Counted from the first letter of the stretch, positions 32,770 to 42,520 are shown. The stretch: 64,000 nt of DNA from CAYNRG01 sp047974855 (GCA_047974855.1 JBKECT010000033.1:8101-72100); one strand, 5' to 3'. A program made the numbers and translations. The notes: generated from the letters alone by a model not told the origin.

Positions 32770-34062
32770 TTAAGCATCTTTATTGGCTAATTTAACGAAT
32801 ATTGCCCAAATCACTGTGGCAAGTGCTAAGTTGAGTAATGCAAGAACTGCTGCTGTAATACTTCCACCTGTCGCAAGGAACGCAGAAATTACTGGAGGTG
32901 TCACCCAAGGTACTGATAAGATTACCGGCGGAACAAGTCCATAATATGTAGCAGCATAAGCTATAGCTGTTAATATTGGTGAAATGAATACAAACGGAAT
33001 AAAGTACATAGGACTTAGCACAATTGGAAGTCCAAAAATAACCGGTTCATTAATATTAAATACACCCATTGGAGCAGCTAATTTTGCAACAGCTTTCTCC
33101 CCATCTTTTTTACTAAGGAATAGGATTGCAATGATTAAGGCTAAAGTACACCCTGAACCACCCAAGAATACAAAGGCATCAAATGATCCTTTTGTCCATA
33201 AGTGGAATCCATCAGCTGCTCTTCCTGCAGTTTGATAAAGTGTTTGGTTTTCAAGTAACATTGTTCCATACACACCTTCAATTACCGGTCCAAGTACGTT
33301 AACTCCATGAAGTCCAAAGAACCAAAACAGTCCAACAAGAAGTGATGTAAGAAGGACAATAGGTAATCCTGCCGCAACATTCATAAATGGTGATTGTAGA
33401 TAGTAAGAGATTAAATCTCCAATTGCTGATGCTCCTAGCCATGACGCATTAGCGCTAACTACATAAGCTACAATCCCCCAAACATAAATCGCAACTGTTC
33501 CAGGAATAATTGCTGCAAATGCTTTTGATACTGCTGGTGGTACAGACTCTGGTAATTTAATTGTAATGTTTCTTTTTGTTAGTGCAATATAAATCATTGT
33601 TGCAATTCCACCAACGATTAATGCTGTGAAAAGTCCAGCCGCATTCGTATAAGCGTAAGGGATATTCCCCCATGTTCCTTCAATCCCTTGTGGTGTAACC
33701 GCGATTAATGAAGCAAATGAAATTAATGCACCCGCAATAGGATTTACATCATACGCTTTGCTCAAGTGATATCCAAATGAAAATGCGAATGCCAGCGAGA
33801 ACATTGCGATAGTTCCCCACCATACGTTTCCATTGATTGAAATAAGCCATCCAAACATTTCTGGAATAGCTGGTACATTGAAAAGCCCATCTGCCCATAA
33901 ATCTCTAAAAAATACGTTTAGTAACACCGCAAATGATCCCGCCATTGTAAGTGGCATAATTGCGATGAATGAATCACGGATTGCCACTAAGTGCTTTTGT
34001 GATCCAATTTTTGCTGCTACCGGAACAAACTTTCGTTCCATCCATTCATAAAACTTTCCCAT
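32770..34062 (-). CDS. PTS EIIC, lactose/cellobiose family
   Basis: 430 residues from ATG 34062 (AAAGGGGAA site); an upstream start 20 codons earlier has no ribosome site. About ten hydrophobic segments; the typical start F-Y-E-W-M-E-R-K-F-V-P-V-A and the N-E-P-V-I-F-G-L-P motif near residue 330 mark the CelB/ChbC group. It moves the disaccharide across the membrane while phosphorylating it with EIIB. First gene of the operon. Confidence 0.92.
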   Translation of the reverse strand: MGKFYEWMERKFVPVAAKIGSQKHLVAIRDSFIAIMPLTMAGSFAVLLNVFFRDLWADGLFNVPAIPEMFGWLISINGNVWWGTIAMFSLAFAFSFGYHLSKAYDVNPIAGALISFASLIAVTPQGIEGTWGNIPYAYTNAAGLFTALIVGGIATMIYIALTKRNITIKLPESVPPAVSKAFAAIIPGTVAIYVWGIVAYVVSANASWLGASAIGDLISYYLQSPFMNVAAGLPIVLLTSLLVGLFWFFGLHGVNVLGPVIEGVYGTMLLENQTLYQTAGRAADGFHLWTKGSFDAFVFLGGSGCTLALIIAILFLSKKDGEKAVAKLAAPMGVFNINEPVIFGLPIVLSPMYFIPFVFISPILTAIAYAATYYGLVPPVILSVPWVTPPVISAFLATGGSITAAVLALLNLALATVIWAIFVKLANKDA

Positions 34063-34154
34063 TAAAATTCCCCTTTCTACATTATTAATTTTAATGTCGG
34101 GAGTATTCTCTCCCAAGCTCATGCGAGCATACAGCTAGGTTTTATCCACGCTTT

Positions 34155-34168
34155 GTGGTATATACCAC
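34155..34168. promoter_or_regulatory. Likely GntR operator GTGGTATATACCAC
   Basis: Perfect 14-bp palindrome just downstream of the -10 box of the PTS operon, of the type bound by HutC-family regulators such as NagR/YvoA. Confidence 0.65.
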
Positions 34169-34180
34169 TTGTATAAATTA

Positions 34181-34208
34181 ACTATATCATAAAAAAAAAG
34201 AATTGCAA
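34181..34208 (-). promoter_or_regulatory. Promoter of the chitobiose/cellobiose PTS operon
   Basis: Minus strand TTGCAA (34203-34208), 16-bp spacer, TATAGT (34181-34186); the operator lies 12 bp further downstream. Confidence 0.7.
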
Positions 34209-34246
34209 GCCCTTTCTTTTTTTGTTGTCATTTTCAAGTGTTTGTT

Positions 34247-34465
34247 CTATTTTATTTCCACATTGAAGTAAAACGCACTACCCAACTTTTCTTTAATGGC
34301 CTCCTTTAAAATCTTTGCTCCTGCCACTTCATCTTCATGAGTATCCTCAAAGTAGAGTTTCATCCCATCTTCTTTTATAAAGGTAAACCGGTGTGTATCA
34401 TCCCCAACATTAGGAGCAAGTGCCTTAACATCTTCCCGTTTTAGGGGCATATTTACAATAATCAT
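34247..34465 (-). CDS. Hypothetical protein, 72 residues
   Basis: Start chosen at ATG 34465 because GGAGG lies 7 nt before it; the ATG at 34471 is too close to that site. Soluble, alpha/beta. Contains D-D-T-H-R-F-T-F and L-Y-F-E-D-T-H-E-D-E-V-A-G-A-K. No family recognised. Single gene between the PTS promoter and a divergent gene. Confidence 0.6.
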   Translation of the reverse strand: MIIVNMPLKREDVKALAPNVGDDTHRFTFIKEDGMKLYFEDTHEDEVAGAKILKEAIKEKLGSAFYFNVEIK

Positions 34466-34595
34466 TTTCATTCCTCCATTTTTCTAAGAGTTATTATAGC
34501 ACAACACACTTATTTTTAAAGAATTAAGGCGTTCTCCCTTTCCTCTCAGATATACATTTATCTCCTCTTATGGTATGATGAAACTGGTGATGACG

Positions 34596-35147
34596 ATGAA
34601 AGTAAAATGTGAAAAGTGTAAACAAATTCTCAATAAAGATATTGCAAAAGCATTTGAAGAATACCACGTAGGGCATTTGGAGTGCAGTGAGTGTAGAAAG
34701 AAAAATCCTCGCTATATTAGTGAGAGCGATCTGCTTATGTTTTTTGCTTGTAGCGCAACCTTGTACACGCTAGCAGTTATAGCAATTTATTTCTTATTTG
34801 CAGTTAGCTCAACTATTAATCCACTAATTGTCCTCTCTGGTATTTTTTGTTTATTTATCCTGATGTACTTTTTATCAAAATATATTACGTATTATATTTA
34901 TATTATGGCACCTTTTAAAAAAGGATGGCAAAACATAAAGCTGAATGAAGATGCTGAGGGCATTGCAAAGCGAATGAAATGGCAATTTATTATGTTTTTA
35001 TTAGTAGCTCTAACACTTGGGTCTCAGCCGAATCTAATTATGTATTGTTTCCTACTCTTAATTTCATTCATTATCCTTGTAAGTATCAAAATTAGATTAG
35101 CATTGAGAAATGAAAAAGCTCAACTTCAAAAAAACAACACTCTGTAG
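34596..35147 (+). CDS. Zinc-ribbon membrane protein, 183 residues
   Basis: An ATG at 34575 would overlap a TGG-TATGAT extended -10 (34568-34576), so the start is placed at ATG 34596 with GGTGATG before it. Residues 1-40 carry C-E-K-C and C-S-E-C pairs, a zinc ribbon. Then come four hydrophobic helices. Function unknown. Confidence 0.65.
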   Translation: MKVKCEKCKQILNKDIAKAFEEYHVGHLECSECRKKNPRYISESDLLMFFACSATLYTLAVIAIYFLFAVSSTINPLIVLSGIFCLFILMYFLSKYITYYIYIMAPFKKGWQNIKLNEDAEGIAKRMKWQFIMFLLVALTLGSQPNLIMYCFLLLISFIILVSIKIRLALRNEKAQLQKNNTL

Positions 35148-35158
35148 AGTGTTATTTT
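35136..35158. terminator. Bidirectional terminator between convergent genes
   Basis: AACACTCT-GT-AGAGTGTT followed by ATTTTTT; serves the plus-strand zinc-ribbon gene and possibly mglC from the other side. Confidence 0.75.
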
Positions 35159-36147
35159 TTAACTGTATATTTTCGAATATCCAACGCTACCGCAACAATA
35201 ATAACAAATCCTTGAGCAATAAATTGATACGATGTATCCACACCTAAGAATTGCAATGATGTTTTCATTAACTCAAATACTAGGACCCCTAATAAAATTC
35301 CTTGAACTTTACCAATTCCTCCTGTTGTTGATACCCCACCAATTGTACAGGCTGCAATGGCTTCCAACTCATATCCTAGTCCTAAGTTAACTGATGCTCC
35401 TCCAGATTTAGCGGCCAAAAGAAACCCAGCAAACCCATACATTAATCCAGCAAGAGTATAAATGCGAAGTTTGGTTGCCGTTGTGTTTACCCCAGATACT
35501 TCTGCGGCACTTTCATTTCCACCAATCGCATACATATATTTCCCATGTCGAGTTTTATTATATAAAATCCAAAATAGGACACCCATAACAATCGCTATAA
35601 CAAGCAACCACTTAAACGTATAGGCTGAAGATATCTCAATCCCACCTGATGCCAATTGTGTGAAATCTCTTCTCAACCCTCCAATTGGGTCTGCCCCTGA
35701 ATAGATTAGATTAATTCCATAAACTATTGTTTGCATCCCTAAGGTCGCTAAAAACGCCGGGACTTTTAAATAAGATACAACTATTCCATTCACTAAACCA
35801 AACAGTGCTGTTACTAATATAACAATTCCAAACACCAACATTAATGGTAACTGAGGAAGATTTTGGAAAAACATATCTGTATAATCTGCACGTTGCAACA
35901 AGGTGCACGCAAGAACTCCGCCCAATCCAACTAATCGACCCGCAGACAAGTCTGTCCCTTTTGTAATTAAGCATCCACTAACCCCAAGGGCAATCAAGAA
36001 ACGTGGCGCTATGTTTGAGGTGATATTATTAAAATTACTTAGTGTAAAAAAGTTGTCTTGAGTAATTCCTACAAACAGCACCAAAAGGAACAATAATATA
36101 ACAATTGCGTTGTTGCTTAAAAAATCTTTTATTCTTTTTATTTCCAT
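35152..36147 (-). CDS. mglC: Galactose/methyl-galactoside ABC permease
   Basis: 331 residues, about ten hydrophobic segments, typical of the BPD_transp_2 permeases (N-G-I-V-V-S-Y-L-K-V-P-A-F-L-A-T-L-G, and A-I-G-G-N-E-S-A-A-E-V-S-G-V). MglC likeness is strong, with I-A-A-C-T-I-G-G-V-S-T-T-G-G-I-G. Third gene of mglBAC, 14 nt after mglA. Confidence 0.9.
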   Translation of the reverse strand: MEIKRIKDFLSNNAIVILLFLLVLFVGITQDNFFTLSNFNNITSNIAPRFLIALGVSGCLITKGTDLSAGRLVGLGGVLACTLLQRADYTDMFFQNLPQLPLMLVFGIVILVTALFGLVNGIVVSYLKVPAFLATLGMQTIVYGINLIYSGADPIGGLRRDFTQLASGGIEISSAYTFKWLLVIAIVMGVLFWILYNKTRHGKYMYAIGGNESAAEVSGVNTTATKLRIYTLAGLMYGFAGFLLAAKSGGASVNLGLGYELEAIAACTIGGVSTTGGIGKVQGILLGVLVFELMKTSLQFLGVDTSYQFIAQGFVIIVAVALDIRKYTVKK

Positions 36148-36161
36148 ATTTTTCTACTCCC

Positions 36162-37670
36162 TTACATATATCTTGTGGCAAGATTCATTACATTTTCTTG
36201 GGTTGCTTCTGAACCATCTAAAATTCCTGCAAGTCTTGCATCACTCATTACCATAACACGATCACTCATTCCTAGCAACTCTGGCATTTCAGATGAAATC
36301 ATAATAATTGATTTCCCCTGTTTTGCAAGGTTTGCTATAAGTGTATAAATTTCATACTTTGCCCCAACATCAATTCCACGTGTTGGTTCATCCAAAATTA
36401 GTACATCAGGATCATTAGCTAACCATCTTCCAATAATTACCTTTTGTTGGTTCCCGCCAGATAGTGATTGTATTTGTGTTTTAGAACTTGGAGTCTTAAT
36501 ACTCATTTTGTTAATATTGTCTTGTACAAGTCGCTCTAATTTTCTATTGTTTAATATAACCTTAGCGTTAAGATATTTATCCAATGATGCGATTCCAACG
36601 TTATCTGAAATAGATAAAACTCCAAATATTCCTGTTGCTCGGCGATCTTCTGTCAACAAAGCAATTCCCTTCTTTATCGCATCTTGTGGTCGTCTAATTT
36701 TTAAAACTTCCCCATTATACGTTATTGTTCCGGTTGATATTTGACGAATACCAAAAATAGCCTCCATTAACTCTGTTCTCTGTGCTCCTACCAATCCTCC
36801 AACACCCAATATTTCTCCTTTTCTCAAATCGAAGTTAATATTTTTAAATGATCTTGGATTGATTGATGTAAAATCTCTTATCTCTAAGCACACGTCGCCT
36901 GGAGTATTTTCTCTAAGTGGAAAACGATTTGTTAATTCTCTTCCCACCATTTTCTTAATGATAAGATCTGTTGTTAATTCACTTGATGGCCAAGTACCAA
37001 CATAAGCTCCATCTCGCATGATAGTCACTTCATCTGAAATTTTTAAAATTTCTTCCATCTTATGAGAAATATAAATAATCGATACTCCATTAGCTTTTAG
37101 CTTGCTGATAATATCGAATAATCCTTCTACTTCATTTTCAGTTAGTGATGATGTTGGCTCATCCATAATGACCACTTTAGCATTAACCGATACTGCTTTA
37201 GCAATTTCTACAGATTGCATATTAGAAACTGATAAATCAGAAAGTTTCATTTTTGGATTAAATTTCATATTCACTTCATTTAATAATGCTTTAGTATCAG
37301 CGTACATCTTTCCATGATCGATTATTTTTAGTGGCCCAATATTTTTTGTTGGATACCTACCGCAGAATATATTTTCTGCTATGCTTCTATCAAGAATAGG
37401 TTGTTGTTCTTGCTGTACCATTGCAATTCCACGCATCAAAGCATCATGTGGATTTTTAATGTCGACTTCTTGACCATCAAAAATTATTTCTCCACCATCT
37501 TTTTTATAAATCCCAAATAAGCATTTCATTAATGTTGATTTCCCAGCTCCATTCTCACCCATTAAGGCATGAACAGTTCCAGGTCTAACATTAAGATTGA
37601 CACCATCTAGTGCTTTGACACCTGGGAAGCTTTTACTTATATTTTTCATTTGCAAAATATAATCACTCAT
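36162..37670 (-). CDS. mglA: Galactose/methyl-galactoside ABC ATP-binding protein
   Basis: 502 residues with two ABC domains. The first has G-E-N-G-A-G-K-S-T, an unusual signature region (L-S-V-S-N-M-Q) and V-V-I-M-D-E-P-T. The second has a degenerate Walker A (G-L-V-G-A-Q-R-T-E-L), L-S-G-G-N-Q-Q-K and V-L-I-L-D-E-P-T. This is the normal pattern in sugar importers of the RbsA/MglA type. Confidence 0.92.
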   Translation of the reverse strand: MSDYILQMKNISKSFPGVKALDGVNLNVRPGTVHALMGENGAGKSTLMKCLFGIYKKDGGEIIFDGQEVDIKNPHDALMRGIAMVQQEQQPILDRSIAENIFCGRYPTKNIGPLKIIDHGKMYADTKALLNEVNMKFNPKMKLSDLSVSNMQSVEIAKAVSVNAKVVIMDEPTSSLTENEVEGLFDIISKLKANGVSIIYISHKMEEILKISDEVTIMRDGAYVGTWPSSELTTDLIIKKMVGRELTNRFPLRENTPGDVCLEIRDFTSINPRSFKNINFDLRKGEILGVGGLVGAQRTELMEAIFGIRQISTGTITYNGEVLKIRRPQDAIKKGIALLTEDRRATGIFGVLSISDNVGIASLDKYLNAKVILNNRKLERLVQDNINKMSIKTPSSKTQIQSLSGGNQQKVIIGRWLANDPDVLILDEPTRGIDVGAKYEIYTLIANLAKQGKSIIMISSEMPELLGMSDRVMVMSDARLAGILDGSEATQENVMNLATRYM

Positions 37671-37701
37671 TGTTTTTCCTCCTAGACATCTTTTCTTTAA
37701 A

Positions 37702-37731
37702 AATTAAGTGTGCACTAAGGCACACTTAATT
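37702..37731 (-). terminator. Intercistronic hairpin between mglB and mglA
   Basis: Perfect 12-bp stem AATTAAGTGTGC / GCACACTTAATT with a 6-nt loop, T-rich on the minus strand after it. It probably stops or protects part of the transcripts so that the binding protein is made in excess. Confidence 0.8.
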
Positions 37732-37754
37732 ATTTTTTGTTATGTGTTAGTTTT

Positions 37755-38780
37755 CTATTTAAATTCTGCTGCATTTGCTGCAGTAACTTTAACATAGTCT
37801 ACCCAGTAATATGTTTCAAGTGTTTCTCCGTTAACTGCTTTGATTGCAGCATCAACAGCTTGGTGAGATTGCCCAACATGGTCATTCAATACAGTACCAG
37901 TCATTCCACCTGTTGAAACTAAGTCAACCGCTTCAGCAAGAGCATCAACTCCAACTAAGTAGATATCTTCTCCAACTGTACGTCCTGCAGCCGCAATTGC
38001 TTGAGCAGCTCCTAAAGCCATTCCGTCATTATTACAGAAAACAACTTCGATTTGATCTCCATATTTTGTTAAAGCGTTTGCAACAATTTCTTGCCCTTTT
38101 GCTTGATCCCAGTCTCCGCGTTGTTCATCAAGTTTTTCAACTGTGTTTCCTGACGTTTCAGTGTATTGAGAAATTGAGAATTCTGTACGGTATTTTGCAT
38201 CTACATTTTCTGGATCTCCTACAACCATTACATATTGAAGAACTCCATCCCCATTTAAATCTCCCTTGTTTTCAAGTTCAGCAATAATTTCTCCTTGGAA
38301 TTTACCTGATTGACGAGCATCAGCCCCAACATAAGTGTACATTCCTTCGTAGTCTGTACCATCATATAGTGCCATATCCTCTTCAGAAGGTTCACGGTTA
38401 ATGAAGATACATGGAATGTTTGCTTCATTACATTTGTCAATTACTGTTGATGCAGATGTAGATTGAACCAAGTTAATGATAAGAACATCATAACCTTGTA
38501 CGATAAAGTTATCGATTTGATTTGTTTGTTCTGCTTGGTCATTTTTACCATCTTGGATTGTTACATTGTACTTCACTTCATCAGTGCTTAATGAGTCAAA
38601 ATAAGATTGAATTTCATTGCGGTAAAGAGTCATGAAGTTGTCATCAAATTTATAGATTGATACTCCAACATTAACCTCCTTTACATCTCCTGTTGAATCT
38701 GGTGTTTCACTTGGAGTTGATGTGCTTGAGCACCCAACTAGTACCATTGCGGCAATTAATAAAGATATAAGTTTTTTCAT
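37755..38780 (-). CDS. mglB: Galactose/glucose-binding lipoprotein
   Basis: 341 residues from ATG 38780 (GAGGAGGG site); the longer frame upstream has no site. Lipobox M-V-L-V-G-C (Cys17). Periplasmic-binding-protein type 1 fold with I-N-R-E-P, Y-V-G-A-D-A, C-N-N-D-G-M-A-L-G and G-V-D-A. The substrate is probably galactose or glucose, judging from the mglAC genes and the galK/galM neighbours. Confidence 0.9.
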   Translation of the reverse strand: MKKLISLLIAAMVLVGCSSTSTPSETPDSTGDVKEVNVGVSIYKFDDNFMTLYRNEIQSYFDSLSTDEVKYNVTIQDGKNDQAEQTNQIDNFIVQGYDVLIINLVQSTSASTVIDKCNEANIPCIFINREPSEEDMALYDGTDYEGMYTYVGADARQSGKFQGEIIAELENKGDLNGDGVLQYVMVVGDPENVDAKYRTEFSISQYTETSGNTVEKLDEQRGDWDQAKGQEIVANALTKYGDQIEVVFCNNDGMALGAAQAIAAAGRTVGEDIYLVGVDALAEAVDLVSTGGMTGTVLNDHVGQSHQAVDAAIKAVNGETLETYYWVDYVKVTAANAAEFK

Positions 38781-38885
38781 TTTCCCTCCTCGGTATACTT
38801 CTGTTTGTTTTGTATACGCTTTCATCATAACGCTATTATTTTTTTCAGTCAATAAACAAGAACTTTTTTCCTCCATTTGTTTCTT

Positions 38886-38898
38886 TGTTTAGTAAAAC
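38886..38898. promoter_or_regulatory. Putative LacI/GalR-type operator, site 1
   Basis: TGTTTAGTAAAAC about 105 bp upstream of the mglB start; half-site shared with the sites at 38969 and 42521. Confidence 0.5.
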
Positions 38899-38968
38899 TT
38901 TTGATGTATTCCCATTCAATTGAACTATTTTTTCTTTTAAATATCCCAAAATACAAAATATTGACCAT

Positions 38969-38985
38969 TTTGTTTACTAAACAAA
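38969..38985. promoter_or_regulatory. Putative LacI/GalR-type operator, site 2
   Basis: Perfect 17-bp palindrome TTTGTTTACTAAACAAA directly upstream of the -35 of the regulator gene, in the divergent mglB-regulator gap. Confidence 0.65.
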
Positions 38986-39014
38986 TTGACAATTTCCACA
39001 TTCTAGGCTAAATT
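38986..39014 (+). promoter_or_regulatory. Promoter of the LacI-family regulator
   Basis: TTGACA (38986-38991), 17 bp, TAAATT (39009-39014). The operator palindrome touches the -35, so autoregulation is likely. Confidence 0.65.
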
Positions 39015-39036
39015 AAAAGAAAAGGGAGATAATCTT

Positions 39037-40065
39037 ATGGCAACGATTCGAGATGTAGCAAAAATAGCTAATGTATCCATTTCAACGGTATCTAGGGTAT
39101 TGAATTATGATCCCTCTTTAAATGTCCCAGAAACAACCAAGCAACTCGTCTTTGATGCCGTTTTAAAACTTGGCTATGTAAAAAAAGAAGTTAAAACCAA
39201 AAACCTTTACCTCCGCTACCGTGTCGGCATTGTCCAATGGCATACCAACGAAAAGGAATTACAAGACCCCTTCTATCATTCCATTCGCATTGGCATCGAA
39301 TCTACTCTCCATAACCACAGCATTGAAATTATTCGTGCTTTCAAAAATGATCAAGACTATTTTGAAAAACTTAAAGGACTTGATGGGATCATCTGTGTTG
39401 GAAAATTCAGTAAGACAGAGATCGCTGAATTTAGAAAGATTACAGATAAAATTATCTTCATTGATATGTTCATGAATAAAATCTATGTCAATACGATTGT
39501 CATGGATACTCAAAACGCTATGAAAGATGCCGTTGAGTACCTAGTTTCACTGAACCACAAAAAAATTGGATTTCTAGGTGGTGTTGAATACACCTCTGAT
39601 GGACTTCAATATCTTGATCAGCGTCTCCCCTATTTTGAAAAATATTGCACACATCATCACATTGAGTATCTGCCCTACATCCATAAAGGAACATTTTCAG
39701 CCGATTCTGGTTACGATATGATGAAGTCACTCTTAGCCAGTGCAAAACTTCCTACCGCAGTATTCTGTGCTAATGATCCCATCGCTTTTGGTGCACTTAG
39801 TGCCTTAAGCGAGGCTGGATTAAATGTTCCTGATGACATCTCTATCATTGCTTTCAACAACGATCCAGCATCCGCCTATACCACGCCTCCTCTCACAACG
39901 ATTAATGTTCCTTCTGAAAAAATGGGAGAATTGAGCGCACACTTGCTGGTTATGTTTTTTAAACAAAAAAAGATTTATCCGATGACCTCCATGATCCCAT
40001 GCGAGCTAATTATTCGCCAATCTTGTGGGAAAGCCAAAGAGTCTCTTCATAAACAAAAAACATAG
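39037..40065 (+). CDS. LacI-family transcriptional regulator (GalR-like)
   Basis: 342 residues. HTH at the start (A-T-I-R-D-V-A-K-I-A-N-V-S-I-S-T-V-S-R-V-L-N), then a sugar-binding domain with F-C-A-N-D-P-I-A-F-G-A-L and T-T-I-N-V-P. Divergent from mglB and facing galK; TTTAGTAAA-type sites occur in front of mglB/regulator and between galM and the GatZ gene. This supports control of the galactose genes. Confidence 0.88.
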   Translation: MATIRDVAKIANVSISTVSRVLNYDPSLNVPETTKQLVFDAVLKLGYVKKEVKTKNLYLRYRVGIVQWHTNEKELQDPFYHSIRIGIESTLHNHSIEIIRAFKNDQDYFEKLKGLDGIICVGKFSKTEIAEFRKITDKIIFIDMFMNKIYVNTIVMDTQNAMKDAVEYLVSLNHKKIGFLGGVEYTSDGLQYLDQRLPYFEKYCTHHHIEYLPYIHKGTFSADSGYDMMKSLLASAKLPTAVFCANDPIAFGALSALSEAGLNVPDDISIIAFNNDPASAYTTPPLTTINVPSEKMGELSAHLLVMFFKQKKIYPMTSMIPCELIIRQSCGKAKESLHKQKT

Positions 40066-40089
40066 GTCCTGTGGACTCTATGTTTTTTT
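40055..40089. terminator. Bidirectional terminator between regulator and galK
   Basis: AAAAAACATAG-GTCC and GGAC-T-CTATGTTTTTT stem, overlapping the last codons of the regulator gene. Confidence 0.8.
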
Positions 40090-40100
40090 ATACTTCATAA

Positions 40101-41372
40101 CTAAATTATTTTATAGCCACCTACAGGACGAATTGATAGCACAAAGCACGACCCTGCTCCATAAATCAATTCCATTTGCTGGCGATAGCTTTCTAGTTTC
40201 TCCTTAGGAACAAAAGCTTGAATGGTTCCTGCTAATCCTCCACCGTGAACACGGTATGCTCCTTGATGATGCAAGATTTCATCAGATACCGCCAACGCTA
40301 CTGACAATGCCTGTTTCTCAACATCCTTTGGGCTATAGACATTTTGAAGATACATATATGAAGAGTTCCCAGATTCAATAATTAATTTTTTAAATGTTGG
40401 CATATCATTTTCTTTTAATGCCTTTACTTGATTTAGTACCCGATCTGTTTCTTCAAAAAAATGAAAGGCACGTAACACGGCACGATCTGAAACAACTTCT
40501 CGAAGACGAAAGATATTCTTCAAAAACTCTTCTTTTGTGCATTGTGAAAGAACTTCTTTTCCCAATGCTTTTGCTACATCTTTCATCTCTTTTGGCATCA
40601 AGCTGTATTCATCCGATAAATCTGCATGACTTCCTTTAGTATCAATTAAACATATCGCATAATCGGAATGAGCAAAATCAAACTGAACTTGTTCCACTAC
40701 CGGATTAGCTTTATCTTTAAAATCAATGAATACAAATCCACCTACCGAACATGCCATTTGATCTAATAACCCACATGGTTTCATAAAATAATTATTTTCT
40801 GCATATTGCCCAATCTTTGCAATCTCAATAGAATTAATTTCACCATTATTATATAGGTTAGATAAGATCGTCCCAATCAACACTTCAAATGCTGCACTGG
40901 ATGATATCCCCGATCCCTTTAAAACATGGCTATGGCTCACAGCTTTAAATCCACCAATTTGATAACCCAACTCCTTAAAGCGTGCTAAGGTTCCTCTTAT
41001 CAGAGCCTCAGAAGTAAACTTTTCATCTTCTCTAATTTCTAATTCATCTACTCTTATTGGATTGACTTCAAATCCTTCTGCATAATATTCACATGTTTTT
41101 TCACTCATTACCACAACTGCTGCAATATCCATATTGACACTCGCCGCAAGGACTCTTCCTTGCTGATGATCGGTATGATTGCCACCAATTTCTGTCCTGC
41201 CTGGTGCACAAATCAAATGAGCATCGCAATCAGAAAATTTTTCAAGCGCTTGATCTAACAGCTTTTCATACCGTTTCTTTTCCCCTTGAATCACATCACT
41301 GCAGCAAATCATTTCTAATGTCTTATCGAATTCCCCTTGCATCAGCTTACTCTTAATTTCACTAATTTTCAT
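40101..41372 (-). CDS. galK: Galactokinase
   Basis: 423 residues. The GHMP kinase motifs are all visible: P-G-R-T-E-I-G-G-N-H-T-D-H (galactokinase signature), L-K-G-S-G-I-S-S-S-A-A-F-E (phosphate loop) and H-G-G-G-L-A-G-T-I-Q-A-F. It makes galactose-1-phosphate from galactose. The gene overlaps the galM end by 11 nt. No galT or galE is present in the window, so the later Leloir steps must be encoded elsewhere. Confidence 0.93.
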   Translation of the reverse strand: MKISEIKSKLMQGEFDKTLEMICCSDVIQGEKKRYEKLLDQALEKFSDCDAHLICAPGRTEIGGNHTDHQQGRVLAASVNMDIAAVVVMSEKTCEYYAEGFEVNPIRVDELEIREDEKFTSEALIRGTLARFKELGYQIGGFKAVSHSHVLKGSGISSSAAFEVLIGTILSNLYNNGEINSIEIAKIGQYAENNYFMKPCGLLDQMACSVGGFVFIDFKDKANPVVEQVQFDFAHSDYAICLIDTKGSHADLSDEYSLMPKEMKDVAKALGKEVLSQCTKEEFLKNIFRLREVVSDRAVLRAFHFFEETDRVLNQVKALKENDMPTFKKLIIESGNSSYMYLQNVYSPKDVEKQALSVALAVSDEILHHQGAYRVHGGGLAGTIQAFVPKEKLESYRQQMELIYGAGSCFVLSIRPVGGYKII

Positions 41373-42393
41373 GGCTTCCTCCTATTTGAAATCTAAACTC
41401 TGTTATGTGGTGCAACTCTTCCCCTTTTTTTAAAATTGGCTTCCTATTATTTTTTGTTTGAATCGCATTGGGATAATATTGTGTTTCAAAACAAACAGAA
41501 CTTCGCCTTGGAAACTTTCCTCCCCATTTACCACTTTTTGACATCCCATCCAAAAAATTAGCAGAATATAAGTGCATACCAGGGCAATCTGAGTATAGAA
41601 TCATTTTTACTTCTTTTCCCTGGCACTCCACAAATTTTCTAAACCCTGTTCCACGCACAAGAAAGTGATGATCATAGCCATTCCCATGCTTTAGCTGGAC
41701 TTCATCTTTGTCGATATCTTGTCCTAATGCTTTCAATCGTGTGAAATCAAATGCAGTTCCTTTAACTTCCACTACCTCATCTTGCGTACATCCTCTTTCA
41801 TCTATGCTTGCAAAATAATCAGCTTCTATTTTAATTTTATGCTCTAGTGCCGAGTTACTTGACACTCCATCTAAATTAAAGAAGGCATGATTGGTTATAT
41901 TGAATAAAGTATCTTGATCTGACTTCCCTTCATACTCGAAACTAAATCCATCTTCCAATAACGAATAAATCACCTTCACCTCTAAATTACCTGGGTATCC
42001 TTCTTCTCCATTTTGGCTAAAATAGGTACAACTGAGTTTATTTTTTTGATCTTCTATTATCCATATTTTTTGATCAAATCCTTTTTCTCCACCATGAAGT
42101 GAGTTCCCATTATTATTTTTTGCCAACTGAAACTTTACTCCATTAAGTATAAATTCCCCCTTGCCAATTCGGTTGCATACTCTTCCTATGGTTTGTCCCA
42201 TATACTGAACTTCATTTTGATATCCTGTAACACCGGTAAACCCTTGCACTACATCGATTCCATTTCCTTTAAGTGTTGCCGATACCAACGTTGCTCCATA
42301 GTCACTTACCTCTATTTTGATAAATTCATTCTCTATGGAATAAAGAGAAGTCTCTTTCCCCTCATTTGTTTTTCCAAATGGTTTTACACCCAT
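41362..42393 (-). CDS. galM: Aldose 1-epimerase (mutarotase)
   Basis: 343 residues from ATG 42393 (GAAAGGAGAA site). Typical motifs: G-R-V-C-N-R-I-G, N-S-L-H-G-G, N-I-T-N-H-A-F-F-N-L and C-F-E-T-Q-Y-Y-P-N-A-I. It interconverts alpha and beta sugar anomers for galactokinase. First gene of the galM-galK pair. Confidence 0.93.
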   Translation of the reverse strand: MGVKPFGKTNEGKETSLYSIENEFIKIEVSDYGATLVSATLKGNGIDVVQGFTGVTGYQNEVQYMGQTIGRVCNRIGKGEFILNGVKFQLAKNNNGNSLHGGEKGFDQKIWIIEDQKNKLSCTYFSQNGEEGYPGNLEVKVIYSLLEDGFSFEYEGKSDQDTLFNITNHAFFNLDGVSSNSALEHKIKIEADYFASIDERGCTQDEVVEVKGTAFDFTRLKALGQDIDKDEVQLKHGNGYDHHFLVRGTGFRKFVECQGKEVKMILYSDCPGMHLYSANFLDGMSKSGKWGGKFPRRSSVCFETQYYPNAIQTKNNRKPILKKGEELHHITEFRFQIGGSHEN

Positions 42394-42520
42394 ACTCTTT
42401 TCTCCTTTCATTTTCAATCATCTTTTCTTACACTTTTTATACCATTTTATTTTCTATTTCAGTATATCACTTACCCTATTCAAAAGTAAGTTCTACTTCT
42501 TTTTTTCAAAGTCTTTATTT

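Noticed and set aside
34575..34595. Longer start for the zinc-ribbon membrane protein
   Set aside because: The ATG overlaps a TGG-TATGAT extended -10, so it would not be in the transcript.
37844..38287. 147-residue plus-strand frame opposite mglB
   Set aside because: Low-complexity L/Q/H-rich shadow of a strongly supported gene.
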